This document shows, piece after piece, positions 1 to 11,478 of a stretch of DNA of 64,000 nucleotides. How positions within the stretch are numbered: position 1 is the first letter of the stretch; the number at the start of each line of letters is the position of its first letter. Below the pieces are notes generated by a model that did no database searches, was not told where the DNA came from, and was given only the letters and a program-made list of their open reading frames with translations. The stretch is from Mesostigma viride (lineage: Eukaryota > Streptophyta > Mesostigmatophyceae > Mesostigmatales > Mesostigmataceae). The DNA lies in NCBI GenBank assembly GCA_009746045.1, contig RPFO01000288.1, positions 597,855 to 661,854 of the forward strand, in the 5' to 3' direction. A program made the translations under genes and the position numbers.

Positions 1-95
1 TGTCTCTGTATCGAATGGGTGCTTTTTATTCTGTAGTGGACAGACAAGTGTAGAAAGCACAAGGCCACATACATACACACACATATACGACTACA

Positions 96-122
96 CTGGC
101 CTGCGCTGGTTGTCTCCTTGAT
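96..122 (+). repeat. PLE 3'-terminal scrap
   Basis: These 27 bases match the extreme 3' end of the Penelope-like element found complete at 53.1-58.0 kb, here in sense on the + strand. The rest of the element is absent. It lies in the intron or flank upstream of the first visible glycosyltransferase exon. Confidence 0.6.
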
Positions 123-262
123 ACTACTATATCTTATCTCTGAGAAGCCTGCATCTCGTTTCATTCATTTTGGCATGTCCGGTCTCATTTCTCTTATGTC
201 AGCGCGGCCCCACCCTCCCCCCGACCCCACCCTTACCCCCACCCCCACCTCACTCTCACACT

Positions 263-698
263 CACCCCCAACCCCAACCCCAACCCCAACCCCAACCCCA
301 ACCCCAACCCCAACCCCAACCCCAACCCCAACCCCAACCCCAACCCCAACCCAACCCCAACCCCAACCCCAACCCCAACCCCAACCCCAACCCCAACCCC
401 AACCCCAACCCCAACCCCAACCCCAACCCCAACCCCAACCCCAACCCCAACCCCAACCCCAACCCCAACCCCAACCCAACCCAACCCAACCCCAACCCCA
501 ACCCCAACCCCAACCCCAACCCCAACCCCAACCCCAACCCCAACCCCAACCCCAACCCCAACCCCAACCCCAACCCCAACCCCAACCCCAACCCCAACCC
601 CAACCCCAACCCCAACCCCCAACCCCAACCCCAACCCCAACCCCAACCCCAACCCCAACCCCAACCCCAACCCCAACCCCAACCCCAACCCCAACCCC
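263..698. repeat. (CCCCAA)n minisatellite, about 70 units
   Basis: An almost pure hexamer array with a few 5-base slips near 350 and 475-490. The opposite strand reads TTGGGG, a G-quadruplex-prone motif identical to the ciliate telomere repeat. Green algae of this type usually have TTTTAGGG or TTTAGGG telomeres, so I read this as an intronic expansion. It ends about 70 bases before a splice acceptor. All frames stay open across it, which gives long artificial ORFs. Confidence 0.95.
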
Positions 699-765
699 AC
701 CCCACCCTTCAACATGTCTCTCCCCCTTCACCTTGCCCCGTGCCCCGCGCAACGGCCTCCCGCAG

Positions 766-1764
766 GTCATCCTTCTTCTCTGTGGGAGGCTTTGAGGAGG
801 CCTTCTCCTGCCCCGGCGAGCCAGGCATCGGCTTTGACTTCGAGTTCAGCGTGCGGCTCTGGCACAGGGGGTTCCAGGTGCGCTCTCGCGGCTAGGGGCG
901 TGCAGGATTAGTACACGAAGACAAGTGCAGGTGTCGAATGCTGGAGATTAGCGCAGGTGTTGAGTGCTAGACAGGAGTGCAGGAGAGCAGTGCAGGAGAG
1001 TAGTGCAGGCCTCTAGAGCTGGAGAGGCGTGCTGGAGAGGAGTGCAGAAGAGGAGTGCAGGAGAGGAGAGCTGGAGGGGAATGGAGGAGAGGAGAGTGCA
1101 TCAGGACGTCAATGGAGAACTATGTGGCTGCGAGCCTGGGTAGATTGCGCCTCAAAGTGTAAGCGCTGCATGGGGCGTGCCCTTGGGTTATTTTGTGCAT
1201 GCGGCTGGTAAATGCTGCGTTGTCTGTTTGCGGGTGGCTTTACAAGCTACAGTTTGTGCCATGCGTCGGTGCCACGATTGCGCCATCTGGTTTTGCCGCC
1301 CGCAAGGGGTCAATGCGTGGGGGAGGTGGCAATTCACTCCTGCATTGGGGAGGTTGTGTGGAAGGGTGGGAGGAAGAGGAGGAACCTGGTTGGATGGTCG
1401 GGTTAACACTAAGAAAATTGGTTTTGTGCAGGGCAGCTTCTCAAGGAAGGTCTGCTGTGGCTGAACTTTCTTGGAAGCACTGTTGAAAACTTGCTGGCCC
1501 TCCCTATCTTTCATGTTTGCTATACCGCGCCGCGCCCAGGTCGGGCTTTATGAGAGCCATTTCGAGCAGCACGTGGGGGACTGGCGTGCCAGCGGGACCC
1601 GCGTCGCGCCCAAGGCATGGACCAAGCGGCGGCGCACCGAGGTAAAGAACAACCGGCTGCTCTACTCCATGTACCCTGGGTTCCACCACGTCAAGGGGAC
1701 AGAGCTGGCGGTCAAGGCGAATCAAGGGCTGCGCAAGGCCGCGTTGCCTCCCCCAATGAGTTGA
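766..1764 (+). CDS. Glycosyltransferase family 2-like protein, C-terminal two exons
   Basis: Two exons can be joined. The first (766-877) follows a CAG acceptor and ends at CAG|GTGCGC. The second (1540-1764) follows CCCAG and ends in TGA. The join is in phase and gives about 112 residues. The first exon carries a VGGFEEAF...GIGFDFEFSVRLW segment, the acceptor-side motif typical of GT2 (GT-A fold) enzymes. The second continues with GLYESHFEQHVGDW and a basic tail. In this family the nucleotide-sugar-binding half and DXD motif lie N-terminal, and they are not in this window, so substrate and donor cannot be inferred. The 662-bp intron holds short GTGCAGGAGAG repeats. A TGTAA at 2004-2008 may be the poly(A) signal, although it falls at the edge of a decayed PLE tail. 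Start and promoter are upstream of the window. Confidence 0.6.
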
Positions 1765-1949
1765 GGAGAACTCGACAAAGTCATTGCGCACGATGATGTG
1801 GGTTTCTCAACTGCAAGCCGCTACGCATAGACATGCTTACAAATATAGTTGACTCCTTGATAGTTGACAGTTATTATTAGCCATGAATGGCTGCCAGTTT
1901 GCCTGGTGGCACAGTTCTCTTATTTATTGTGTATAAGTCATCAGACAAT

Positions 1950-2003
1950 TAGCGCAGGCCTTACCTCGGGAAGATTCGGACCAGGGAAGCTCAGGCCTGC
2001 CGT
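1950..2003 (-). repeat. Diverged PLE 3'-end remnant
   Basis: By eye, roughly three quarters of the positions match the PLE tail at 53.13-53.19 kb, including the AGCGCAGGCC start and the CCTGCCGTT end. It is the oldest-looking PLE trace in the window. The rest of the 1765-2060 interval is AT-richer and shows no gene. Confidence 0.5.
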
Positions 2004-2060
2004 TGTAAATTAACACATAATTATCACGTAGGCTGCGTCATGCACGTGGGTACCAATACT

Positions 2061-2763
2061 TGTAACGACTAAAAATGTTGTGTTTGCAACAGCCTCAGTA
2101 TCAACATTAGCGTGAAAAGATCTTTATACCTGGGTTGGAGTCGCGACAGATAACTTCACGTCCAGAGAAGCAATGAAGATGGATCTTCAACAGTTAAGGG
2201 AATGAGTCCCCACCCTTGTTAGACACAACAGACAAGTTATATCCAAGTCGACTATCTGTTGAAGTTATAGTTGACTTTTGGCAAGGGTTGTTTGATTGAT
2301 GAAACAAGGAAACCCTTGAATTACACCATAGCTTTAGCTCTCACGTACGCACACATGCACGGCCGCCCCAAACAGGATAAAAGTCATCGTGCACGCAGCA
2401 TCCATCCAACCCTAACCCGGAAGGACCAATCAAAAGTGAGGATCACTCAAGATAAGATCTTAGCCTCCGAATCCTCCACACAACACAAAGCCAGCACATA
2501 CGAAATCTCAATGACCTGGAACCAAATCCACCAGGTACAACGGTACTGCAGAGAATCTATGACTGACTAAACAACACCATGCAAAGTACCCTACGTGGAT
2601 CAGGCCACGACCAATGAGGGTAGAACAATAGATTCGACAGATCTCAGCAGGCCCAATATCTATCAGACGTCGAAGCCTCCTAACTTCTCAAATAATTGTC
2701 CTAAAGAACTCATAATAAGATTCAACAGTAGGAAAACTTTGGATGTAACATTTGGTTGTTACA
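2061..2763 (-). repeat. 3' LTR of the chromovirus
   Basis: 703 bp with TG...CA termini on both strands. It differs from the other LTR at two visible sites near 2395 and 2406 (C here, A and T there). A short ORF inside it is present in both LTRs and is not considered a gene. Confidence 0.95.
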
Positions 2764-2777
2764 TATCTCCCCCTCAA
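2764..2777 (-). other. Polypurine tract of the chromovirus
   Basis: On the - strand the sequence TTGAGGGGGAGATA directly precedes the 3' LTR. This is the expected place and composition for the plus-strand primer of an LTR retrotransposon. Confidence 0.85.
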
Positions 2778-3167
2778 GACAGGAACTCCCAGTTCCTAGA
2801 AGCCAAGAAGAATAAAACAACAACCTCCACAAAACAACACAACAATAAACAGGAAGTCCACCACCTCTTGGGACAAGCAAGTGGGTTTTTACATCCCCAA
2901 AGGGCCTCCTATCTCAGTATCATCTGATCATGTCAACCCTGAATAAGACAAATTCACCCACAGATGAAATGTCATCAAGTGACTAACACACAGGCAACCA
3001 TGCCTGGATAATACAACTGCAAAGCTACCATGAACTCAGAACTGTCATTGCTGGAAATCTGGACTGGACATCAGAACTGGTCGCCTCCATTCTGGATCCC
3101 CACCTCACTCCACAGCCCATCTCCAACCATCCTGGAACCCTTCACAGAGTGAACCAATCCCCCTTCT

Positions 3168-4403
3168 TCATATCCTTCCCCTCGTTCCAAACACTGGGAA
3201 ATGCTCCACCATGGACACCAGATCTGGCCAGTTCCTGCTGACCTGAATATCCAAGCAGGTCTCAGCAGCCTTGCCCAACTCAGCTGAAAACCTACTGCAC
3301 TGGGCAGGGTAGGACAGAGTGACCACAGCCTGTCGGAGGGGATCGAAGACCCAGCCACTGGCAGTCTTATGGCGACATAGCCAGCTGCTATAGGCCCACC
3401 ACAGCTGTAGAAAGGCCTTGATAGGCCCCCACCTGGCGCCCAAGATGGGTACCAGCACCCTCAAAGGTGTGAGCCTGGCCCTCAGCTCGTTAGGGAACTT
3501 TGGTAACTGCAGCCCCACAAAGACTGTGCTGTCCTTGTGTGGAAAACAAGACATCACAGAGCAGTTGGACGACGGAGTAAGGTCAAACTCTCCCTGCTTG
3601 ACAGCCTGCTCAAGTAGCTCAGTGTAGGTCTGGGAATATCCAACTGGCTTGAGCCCTGCAAAGGCGAGTCTCAGGTCACTGGGCAGAGCCTCCATCAAGT
3701 CCTGGCCCTCCACCGGCCTCATGTCAAACGAAGGCCACGGGTACACTGCAAAGACGGTGTGCATAATGTAAGCCACCATAGGTGACCCAATCTCACAGAG
3801 ACTGGGGGGCAGACAGTCAAGGGCCAACTCTACCATACCCTCAGGTACTAGTTCACCCTCCTCCACCACTGTCTGATCCAATGCCTGCATGGCTGTGTAC
3901 AAGGATTTACACCACTCGCACTGTCCAGGAGCACAATTACGGTGGTCCAAGAACTGCTCCACCTGTTTTGTTGGGACAGCTGACCTGGGCAAGTGTACCA
4001 CCACCTTAGGGGGTGGAGGAGCCTCCGTAGGAGAGGGGACTGAGACCACCGGGGTGGGGATAGCCTCCTGAGCTACTGGAGCCTCAGAAACTGCAGGCAC
4101 AGCAGAACCCACAGTTGGAATGTGCCCAGCCCTCAAGTGTTCTGCCATCTGAGTAACCAGACCCTCCACATTAATCAACCTGGTTATCAAGGCCCCGTGA
4201 CGCTGCTCGTGCCGTTGCTGATCATGTACCATACGCTGGAACAGATTGAGAAAATGGGCTTCCACAAACCCAGCGTCTTCCTGGATCGAAGGGCCCGTGG
4301 CTCTGGGGCCAGCGTAGTCGTGCTGAAAGACATACGTAGCCCTCACGTCCTCTTGGGTTCGTGCAGGTGGCCTGGGTGTCCCCTCAGGATGGGAGTCGGC
4401 CAT
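3168..4403 (-). CDS. Unassigned ORF after pol in the chromovirus (ORF3), 411 aa
   Basis: An uninterrupted ORF begins 48 bases after the pol stop, in the same frame, and ends about 400 bases before the 3' LTR. The ATG at 4403 is chosen because the open frame further upstream has only a TTG. The N-terminal 40 residues are polar. A helical stretch around residues 45-90 (FVEAHFLNLFQRMVHDQQRH...) could form a coiled coil. A Pro/Val-rich linker follows, then a cysteine cluster (CAPGQCEWC) and a globular-looking C-terminal half. I see no signal peptide or membrane helix, so it does not look like an envelope protein, and I recognise no known domain. It stays open while gag-pol is frame-broken. A second gag-like or accessory protein, or a captured host gene, are possible. 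Confidence 0.7.
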   Translation of the reverse strand: MADSHPEGTPRPPARTQEDVRATYVFQHDYAGPRATGPSIQEDAGFVEAHFLNLFQRMVHDQQRHEQRHGALITRLINVEGLVTQMAEHLRAGHIPTVGSAVPAVSEAPVAQEAIPTPVVSVPSPTEAPPPPKVVVHLPRSAVPTKQVEQFLDHRNCAPGQCEWCKSLYTAMQALDQTVVEEGELVPEGMVELALDCLPPSLCEIGSPMVAYIMHTVFAVYPWPSFDMRPVEGQDLMEALPSDLRLAFAGLKPVGYSQTYTELLEQAVKQGEFDLTPSSNCSVMSCFPHKDSTVFVGLQLPKFPNELRARLTPLRVLVPILGARWGPIKAFLQLWWAYSSWLCRHKTASGWVFDPLRQAVVTLSYPAQCSRFSAELGKAAETCLDIQVSRNWPDLVSMVEHFPVFGTRGRI

Positions 4404-4451
4404 GGCTGGCAACCACAGACACAAAACACCAAAAAGAGGTGTTAGCAGTGC

Positions 4452-7400
4452 TCACTGGGAGCTATGAAGGGGAGCACACCGCTCAGAGCCCATGACATAC
4501 CACTCAGGCAAGGTGATACCATGACGCTGACAATACTCTAGTACAGCAGAGTGACTGTTGGTGAGATCAGACAACCACAGCCACGTAGCAGTCACCTCTA
4601 GCTCTCCCTTCCAGTGTACCTTAAACTGCAACTGTTTGGTACGACCTTTCCCCTTCACCCTGTGAGCCAACAACCGCTCCACTTCATAGATCTTCTCCCC
4701 CTCAGAATCCAATTCATAAGGCAAAGGGGCAGACAATCTGCCTGGTAAGGTGTTGCGCCTGTACAGCTTCAGCTGGGCTAGGTGAAAAATATTATTCCTG
4801 AGCTTCCAGTGAGAAGGCACTTGGACCTGGACCACTGTACCATAGTGGAAGGTTGCCAACACTGGGTAAGGACCCAACCAGAGTGGTTGCAGTTTCCTGC
4901 ATTGCTCCTTCTCAGGCAGCACTCTGTTGGCTTCCAACAACACCAAGTCCCCAGGAGCTACAAAGGAATGACTGGCCACCGTTTGCTGCCAGGCGTTAGT
5001 CAGGTACTTGTCCTGTGTCCTCAACAGCTGGGTAGCCACAATGCTGTGAGCCTCCTGGAAGGAAGCCAACAACTGCTGGACTGAACCAAGACGTCGCTGG
5101 AAAGGGCCTTCAGCGTCTCTGTCAGGCAGTTCCAAGTCGAATGGTGTCAAGGGACACTGGCCATTGCAGATCACGAAGGGGGACATCTGGTGAGGAGCCA
5201 GAGGAGAGTTGTTGATTGCGAACTCTATGAAAGGTAGCTTCTTGTCCCAGTCCTTGTTGTCGTGGTACAATAGTGCTTTTGACACTCCCTGACAATTCTG
5301 TTCATCCTCTCCACCGCCCCAGTACTGGCACACCTGTATGCCACACCGAATGCCAGCTTAGTGTCTAGGATGTCAAAGAATGACTTCCAAAACCCTGACA
5401 GCCAAAGGGGGTCCTGATCAGTGATGATCACTCTAGGCATGCCGTGCAGACGGTAGATCTCCTTCATAAACAAATCCACACACTGTGCAGCGGTGAGATG
5501 AGTATTGCAAGGAATCAGATGGCACATCCTGGAAGCCTGTCCATGACCACAAGGATCCTGTCATTGCCACCATCTGACATGGGAGACCACAGATAAAATC
5601 CATAGTCACACTGATCCAAGGGCGCAGGGGAATGGGCATAGCCATGGGAAAGATGGGCGTGGCTTGGTTCCTGACCTTATTTCTCTGGCAGGAGTCACAG
5701 GAATCCACATAGGCCTTAACATCCTGATAAAGGCCAGGCCACCAAAACCTCTGCTGCACCTCATGAAGTAGCTTAGCATAACCAGGATGACACGCAGTCA
5801 CATCGTCATGGAAACAATGTAACACTGTGGGAATGGCCATCTCAGGCACATACACTTTTCTAGTCACCGTGTGCTCTGCATCATGAGTGTGAACATACAG
5901 AACGCCCTCCCAGTATTCTACAGGTCTATTGCCAAAGTTGCCCCTCTGGATAGCTGCAGTAGCCATGTCCTCCGTCTTGGTGAAGGCCTTGATGACGTCC
6001 AGCAGGGAAATATTTAAAGGATTAGGCAACACCAGGTCCTTGTCAGGTCCCAGGGGCTGCATCTGCATCTCCTCTTCCTGCCCAGGGCTAGCCACCAACT
6101 GCTTGGATGAGACAGTAGTAGCTATAGGCCCTTTTGACCTTGCCATCACCTGAGAGGCCAACACCTTGGACCGGCCTACCAACACAGGGTCCATGACCCA
6201 CTTCCTGGGCCTACCTCTGCTGCGCCTAGCAGGGCTCCCTCACCTGGCTGCACTGTGGGAGTGGGCACCACACCTTCAGGACTTCTCCTAAGACTGTCAG
6301 ACAGTGACTGGACACCCTCCTGGACGCCTGTCAACTCTGGGACAGAGCCCTGGTCGATGAGCATCACGGGACCACCGTTATTCCCTACAGGTGGTGTCAA
6401 CAGTTGAGAAACCTTCTGGTTGTTGGCCTGAGCTCTAGTCAAGGCTCCACACTCTACCACAGAAATCAGGGCAGCACAGATGTCCAAGTCCTCATGAAAA
6501 CTTCCCATCAAATCCCTCCTCCTGGACAGGGCGTCAGGCACCACATTCTGCGTACCAGGAATGTACCTCACAGAGAAAGGTCCAAACCCCCCCAGGAACT
6601 CCATCCATCCAGCCATCCTCTTACTCATCCGGGTCTGTTCCAACACATGTACCAAGGGCCTGTGGTCAGTCATCAGGGTAATAGACTCGTTGCCCTGCCC
6701 ATCCTGGCGCTGCTGGCCACAGAAAACTGAGCCCCCTTCAGTAGGTGTTCCCACTTGTGACAGGCCACCACCAATCCCAGCAGCTCCTGCTCATGAACAG
6801 GGTAGTTACGTTCTGCAGACGTCATACTCCTGGACATGTATTCCACTGGTTGAGGGCCCTTACCATGATCTTGCATTAGTACTGCACCAATAGCACCCTG
6901 TGAGGCATCAGACCTAACCTGGTATGGCAAGTCTGGGTTGGGGCCCACCAACAAGGGAGCAGTGGTAAGCTTCTGCTTCAACACATCAAAAGCTTGCTGG
7001 CATGCTGCAGTCCACTCAAAGGGAACATCCTTCTTGAGCAGGGCTAACAGGGGACCAGAGATGGCCGCCATGTCAGGGATGAACCGTCGGTACCAGCCCA
7101 CCAGGCCCAGAAAGGATCTGACATCCTGAGCTGACTTCAACACAGGCCACTCCAAAACAGCAGAGACCTTGCTGGCCTCAGGAGTCATACCTGCAGCGCT
7201 CAGCTGGTAGCCCAGAAACTTCACCTCTTGGCCCCACTCCACCTTGGACCTCTTCACCGACAGATGATACTGATGGATCACCTTAAGGACCTCCTCCACG
7301 TTCTCCAGGTGCTCCCTGAAGGTACGAGAGTGTACCAGAATGTCGTCCAGGTAGACGACCACACAAGTCCTGAAGACCACCCTGGTAGTGTCACACAAGT

Positions 7401-8643
7401 GGGCAATGTCCTTGAACCTGGGGTTGCGAAGGTCAGGTGAGATCTGGGGCAGGGCATTTCCAGTCAGGTGGCCAAAGATGGCATTGACAAACATCTGCAT
7501 AGTGGCAGGACTGTTAGAGGCACCCATGGGCATTACTGTCCACTGGAACTGTCCCCATGGGGTAGAAAAGGCCGTCTTGGGGATGTCCTCAGTAGCCACC
7601 CTGATCTGCCAGAAAGCATGCCTGAGGTCAAACTTGGTAAAGAAGGCAGCTCCTGCAGTCCTCTCCAGCAACTCATCAATTCTGGGCAGAGGGTACCTGG
7701 ACTTGACAGTCACCTTGTTCAGTCCCCTCAGGTCAATGCACAACCTCCACCCCCCATCATGCTTGGGTACAAGCAAACACCCAGAACTGAAAGGACTGTT
7801 AGCTGGGAGGATCAGACCAGCCTCCAACAGGCCAATAAGTATGGTCTTCAGCTCTGCCATCTCTGCAGGGCCCATCCTGTACATAGGCACAAAAGGAGGA
7901 CGAGCACCCTCTACCAACTTGATGACATGTGTGATGGGTCCCTCAGGAGGATACTGGGGCATCTTGTCCTCAAAGATGGCTCCATACCTGTCCAACAAGG
8001 CATCATGCTGCTGTTGTTGCTCAGTGGTGACAGTAGAACTGACAGCATTGACAGAATGACCACTAGCAGACTCAGGTTCATTAGGCACCAAATGCAGGAA
8101 AAAGATGTGTTCCACTGGATAGGTGGCCAAATAAGACAGAGTATGCTTGGCAGACCACACATGCTTCAGTAGGGCAGCCCGTTTCTCCTCCAAAGTCGGC
8201 TCTTGATCCACCCCTTTCGCACCTGCTTCCCCTCCCTTGCCATCATTGACAGCTGTCTGTGTGGAACAGCACTCAGTGGCTGTTCTTCTCCCCCCTGGCA
8301 ACACACAGGTAGCATCCCACACTGTCCCATCCTTGAACTGGACCACCCTGTCAGGCCAAGAAATAGCAGGATTGGTGTCAGACAACCATGGGATCCCCAA
8401 AATCACATCTGCTGCCGTGAGGGGAATGACATCTGCTGTCACTTCCAAAGTCTGGGATGAACAAACTTGGAAGATGAGCTGCACATAGCCAGGTGAGCAG
8501 CTTCTCCTGCCATCAGAATACTGCACCATGACAGGTGTGGGGTGGGCCAACACAGGCAACTTCAACTCCTGCACCAAGGATGCAGCAATATAATTACTGC
8601 CAGCACCAGAATCAATCATAAACAAGCAAGCTGGCTGAGCCAA
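4452..8643 (-). pseudogene. Chromovirus pol polyprotein, frame-broken
   Basis: Five overlapping segments carry the domains in order. 8643-6673 holds protease (IDSGAG, Asp near residue 11), RT (FDLRHAFWQI motif A, PMGASNSPA motif B, YLDD at residues 431-434) and the start of RNase H (RSDASQGAIG). 6754-6176 holds the rest of RNase H and the connection. 6194-5433 holds the integrase zinc finger (H-H-C-C) and the first catalytic Asp (MDFICGLP). 5527-5225 holds the second Asp (ITDQDP) and the Glu (AVERMNR). 5333-4452 holds the C-terminal GPY/F motif (LWLGPYPV) and a chromodomain at about residues 215-273. Each junction is a frame change with no large loss. Two one-base losses are visible near 5540 and 5580. 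About 30 extra residues sit between RT motifs B and C. As written it cannot make a full polyprotein. Confidence 0.9.
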
Positions 8644-8769
8644 GGGACTGGCACGTTGAGGAGCCTAGCCTGAAACTTGAGTAAGTGACCTGGTACAGGA
8701 GGACCCACAGGGACAGCAGGGTCAGAAGCACCCACAGTGTTCACTGGCCTAACGTCAACAGCAGGCAGG

Positions 8770-10553
8770 TCAGACCTGGCCATGACAGAAGGATGACCTG
8801 GGGACCCAACTAGTTTTTTGACTCAGGTGGGTCTGGGAGTGCTCCACTGCCTGATGGTGGAAGCTGCTCAGGTGGTGCTGGAGGCTCATCCTCGTCCCCC
8901 CATCCTCCTCATCTGCCAGCAGCTGCATGAGAGCGTTCACCATCCTACGCTTATCCTGTCTGCTGAAGGGCCGAGCGCGGGACTGGAACCTCCCAGAGGG
9001 CTGGAAGTTGGGCTGGAACCCTGGCTGCATCCGGTGATCGCCAGCAGGAACGCCAGGAGGAAGGCTGGGTGGCCTGGGAGATGGCAGGGCGCCAAAAGGT
9101 CCTCTCGTGGCAGGGGGAAACTGGTCCCGTCTAGGGCAGTCCCGTGCAAAGTGACCTGGCTGGTTGCAGATAAAACAGTTACCCTGGGTGGGATCCAAGC
9201 ATTGAGCTCCCCAGGAGGTCATCCAGCTGGTTCAGGGACTTCTTGATGGGTGGCACTGGCGTGGCCACAGGCTCCCACTTGACAGAAAAAGCAGGCACAC
9301 GACAGAGGGTGAGCACATAAGACAACACCTTGTCCCATTGCCAGTCCACGTAGTCGAACTGGGAGAAGTGCTTGTCCACATCCAGTCGCACGTGTGGAGC
9401 CATGCCATGCAGTAGTCTGTGAAGCGCCTCTGCGTCAGAGCATTGGGGAATCTTGGCTCTAAGGTTGGTGAATTGCTCCACGAACTGTGGCAGCGTCAAA
9501 CCAGCCTGCGTACAGTTAGCCAGTGCGTCCCGATCCATGCGAAGCTGATCCTGGGGTAACAGAAACCGGCGAAAGCCCAATAGGAGAGAGGGGAGGTCGG
9601 TACACGCACGTCCAGCCACAGAACGCAAAAACTCATCAAAACGGTCGCTGGCACTGTCGCTCATCCGCTGCCTAACCATTCTCTTCTGGATGTCCATCGT
9701 GAGACGTTCCTCTGCCTTGGGCCCGTAGTTGGCGAAGTGGATAGCGAAGACATCCTGAAACTTGGTGGAGAAATGGTCGAAGCTGCGATGGGTAAGGTTG
9801 GTCAGCGATAGCTTGTCTACCGACTCCACCTTGGGAAAAGGAACAGTACGAGGATACAAAGACGTGAGCTCCATCACTGGGGCGTGTGGTGCATTCTGAC
9901 TCTCCGGCAATGTCGCAGCCACCGAGAGCCGTGGAGGCTCATGCCCCTGTGCATCTGTCCCTTCATCAACAAAAGGAGCGTCAACCGCATATACCCTTCG
10001 TATACCCAGTGTTGGAGACGGTTGATCCACGAAAACAGACTCTCCATCGCCCGCCTGCCCTTGCGACTCAAGTTGCTGCACACGCGCAATAGTCCTACCC
10101 ACACTCTTCTCCAGCGCTTCCGCCACACTTCTAGCTCTCGCAGCTTCCTCACGTTCATGTTGTAATCGAATTTTCTCCGCTGTCAGCTCGTCAGCCGCTA
10201 GCCGAGTGCCGTCTCGCCCCGGCACCGTGTTGTAGCCAAAACGAATAGCCGAACCGTATTCGGGTGCTGGCGAACGCGTGTCTCCACGTTGGAAACCGTG
10301 GTCCACCTCTACCAATGCCACGCAGGGAGGGCTCGCCTGGTTGCACACCGAGGGGCAAGATGGAGAACTTTGGGCCGACCGACAGCGAATATCTGCGGGA
10401 AGCAGACATTAAGGTGGTATCTCCAAATAGTTGACGTCTGGGAGTAGATGATGAAACCCTTTCATCACCGGTCGTCCGTTGAGCTGCTAAAGATGTGGTT
10501 GCATCTTCAACTCTCTTACTTGATAACGGTGGTTGTGTCTCCGGGTTACTCAT
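8770..10553 (-). pseudogene. Chromovirus gag, frame-broken
   Basis: The likely start is the ATG at 10553 (MSNPETQPPL). The frame changes near 10350 and continues to 9179. That main part contains a coiled-coil-like segment (LQHEREEAARARSVAEAL) followed by a Ty3-type gag capsid region (LTMDIQKRMVRQRMSDSASD...FVEQFTNLRAKIP). It changes frame again near 9200 into the nucleocapsid part with a zinc knuckle, CFICNQPGHFARDC (CX2CX4HX4C), followed by a basic Pro-rich stretch. Another frame carries the link to protease between 8770 and 8643. Gag would form the virus-like particle and package the RNA. Confidence 0.8.
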
Positions 10554-10763
10554 CACTCCATGGGTCGCGCATGCCGGACTGGGGAACGTTAGAGACTTAT
10601 GGGCTCAAGGCAGTTCTCAGAGCAAGACTGTCACATAAGGATGAGTCACACTCTTAAGAACTGTCCGAATACACAGCATAACGTACCCTCTCTGGGTCTG
10701 GCAAGAATTCCATTGTTAATCGTGAACTAATACTGTCAAGACAACCAACACCTAGGTAGAAAC

Positions 10764-10774
10764 CTCCGATACCA
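10764..10774 (-). other. Primer-binding site, initiator-Met tRNA type
   Basis: One base inside the 5' LTR the - strand reads TGGTATCGGAGG. It matches the usual initiator-tRNA-Met PBS TGGTATCAGAGC at 10 of 12 positions. The position fits minus-strand priming. Confidence 0.8.
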
Positions 10775-10775
10775 A

Positions 10776-11478
10776 TGTAACGACTAAAAATGTTGTGTTT
10801 GCAACAGCCTCAGTATCAACATTAGCGTGAAAAGATCTTTATACCTGGGTTGGAGTCGCGACAGATAACTTCACGTCCAGAGAAGCAATGAAGATGGATC
10901 TTCAACAGTTAAGGGAATGAGTCCCCACCCTTGTTAGACACAACAGACAAGTTATATCCAAGTCGACTATCTGTTGAAGTTATAGTTGACTTTTGGCAAG
11001 GGTTGTTTGATTGATGAAACAAGGAAACCCTTGAATTACACCATAGCTTTAGCTCTCACGTACGCACACATGCACGGCCGCCCCAAACAGGATAAAAGTA
11101 ATCGTGCACGTAGCATCCATCCAACCCTAACCCGGAAGGACCAATCAAAAGTGAGGATCACTCAAGATAAGATCTTAGCCTCCGAATCCTCCACACAACA
11201 CAAAGCCAGCACATACGAAATCTCAATGACCTGGAACCAAATCCACCAGGTACAACGGTACTGCAGAGAATCTATGACTGACTAAACAACACCATGCAAA
11301 GTACCCTACGTGGATCAGGCCACGACCAATGAGGGTAGAACAATAGATTCGACAGATCTCAGCAGGCCCAATATCTATCAGACGTCGAAGCCTCCTAACT
11401 TCTCAAATAATTGTCCTAAAGAACTCATAATAAGATTCAACAGTAGGAAAACTTTGGATGTAACATTTGGTTGTTACA
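10776..11478 (-). repeat. 5' LTR of the chromovirus
   Basis: 703 bp, the partner of 2061-2763. It should contain the element's promoter and transcription start, which I cannot place from sequence alone. Confidence 0.95.

Larger units (their letters stand above)
2061..11478 (-). mobile_element. Complete Ty3/gypsy chromovirus LTR retrotransposon
   Basis: The element is bounded by two 703-bp direct repeats starting TGTAACGACT and ending TTGTTACA. A 5-bp target duplication ATACT lies at 2056-2060 and 11479-11483. The order on the - strand is 5' LTR, primer-binding site, gag with a CCHC knuckle, protease, reverse transcriptase, RNase H, integrase, chromodomain, an extra ORF, polypurine tract and 3' LTR. 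RT before integrase and the chromodomain place it in Ty3/gypsy chromoviruses. I see only two differences between the LTRs, so insertion was recent, yet gag-pol is broken by several frame changes. It landed beside a TTAATTAA tail of a LINE. Confidence 0.95.

Noticed and set aside
118-770. Five overlapping long ORFs of PQPQ, PNPN, PTPT, GVGV and GWGW repeats
   Set aside because: They are translations of the (CCCCAA)n array in every frame.
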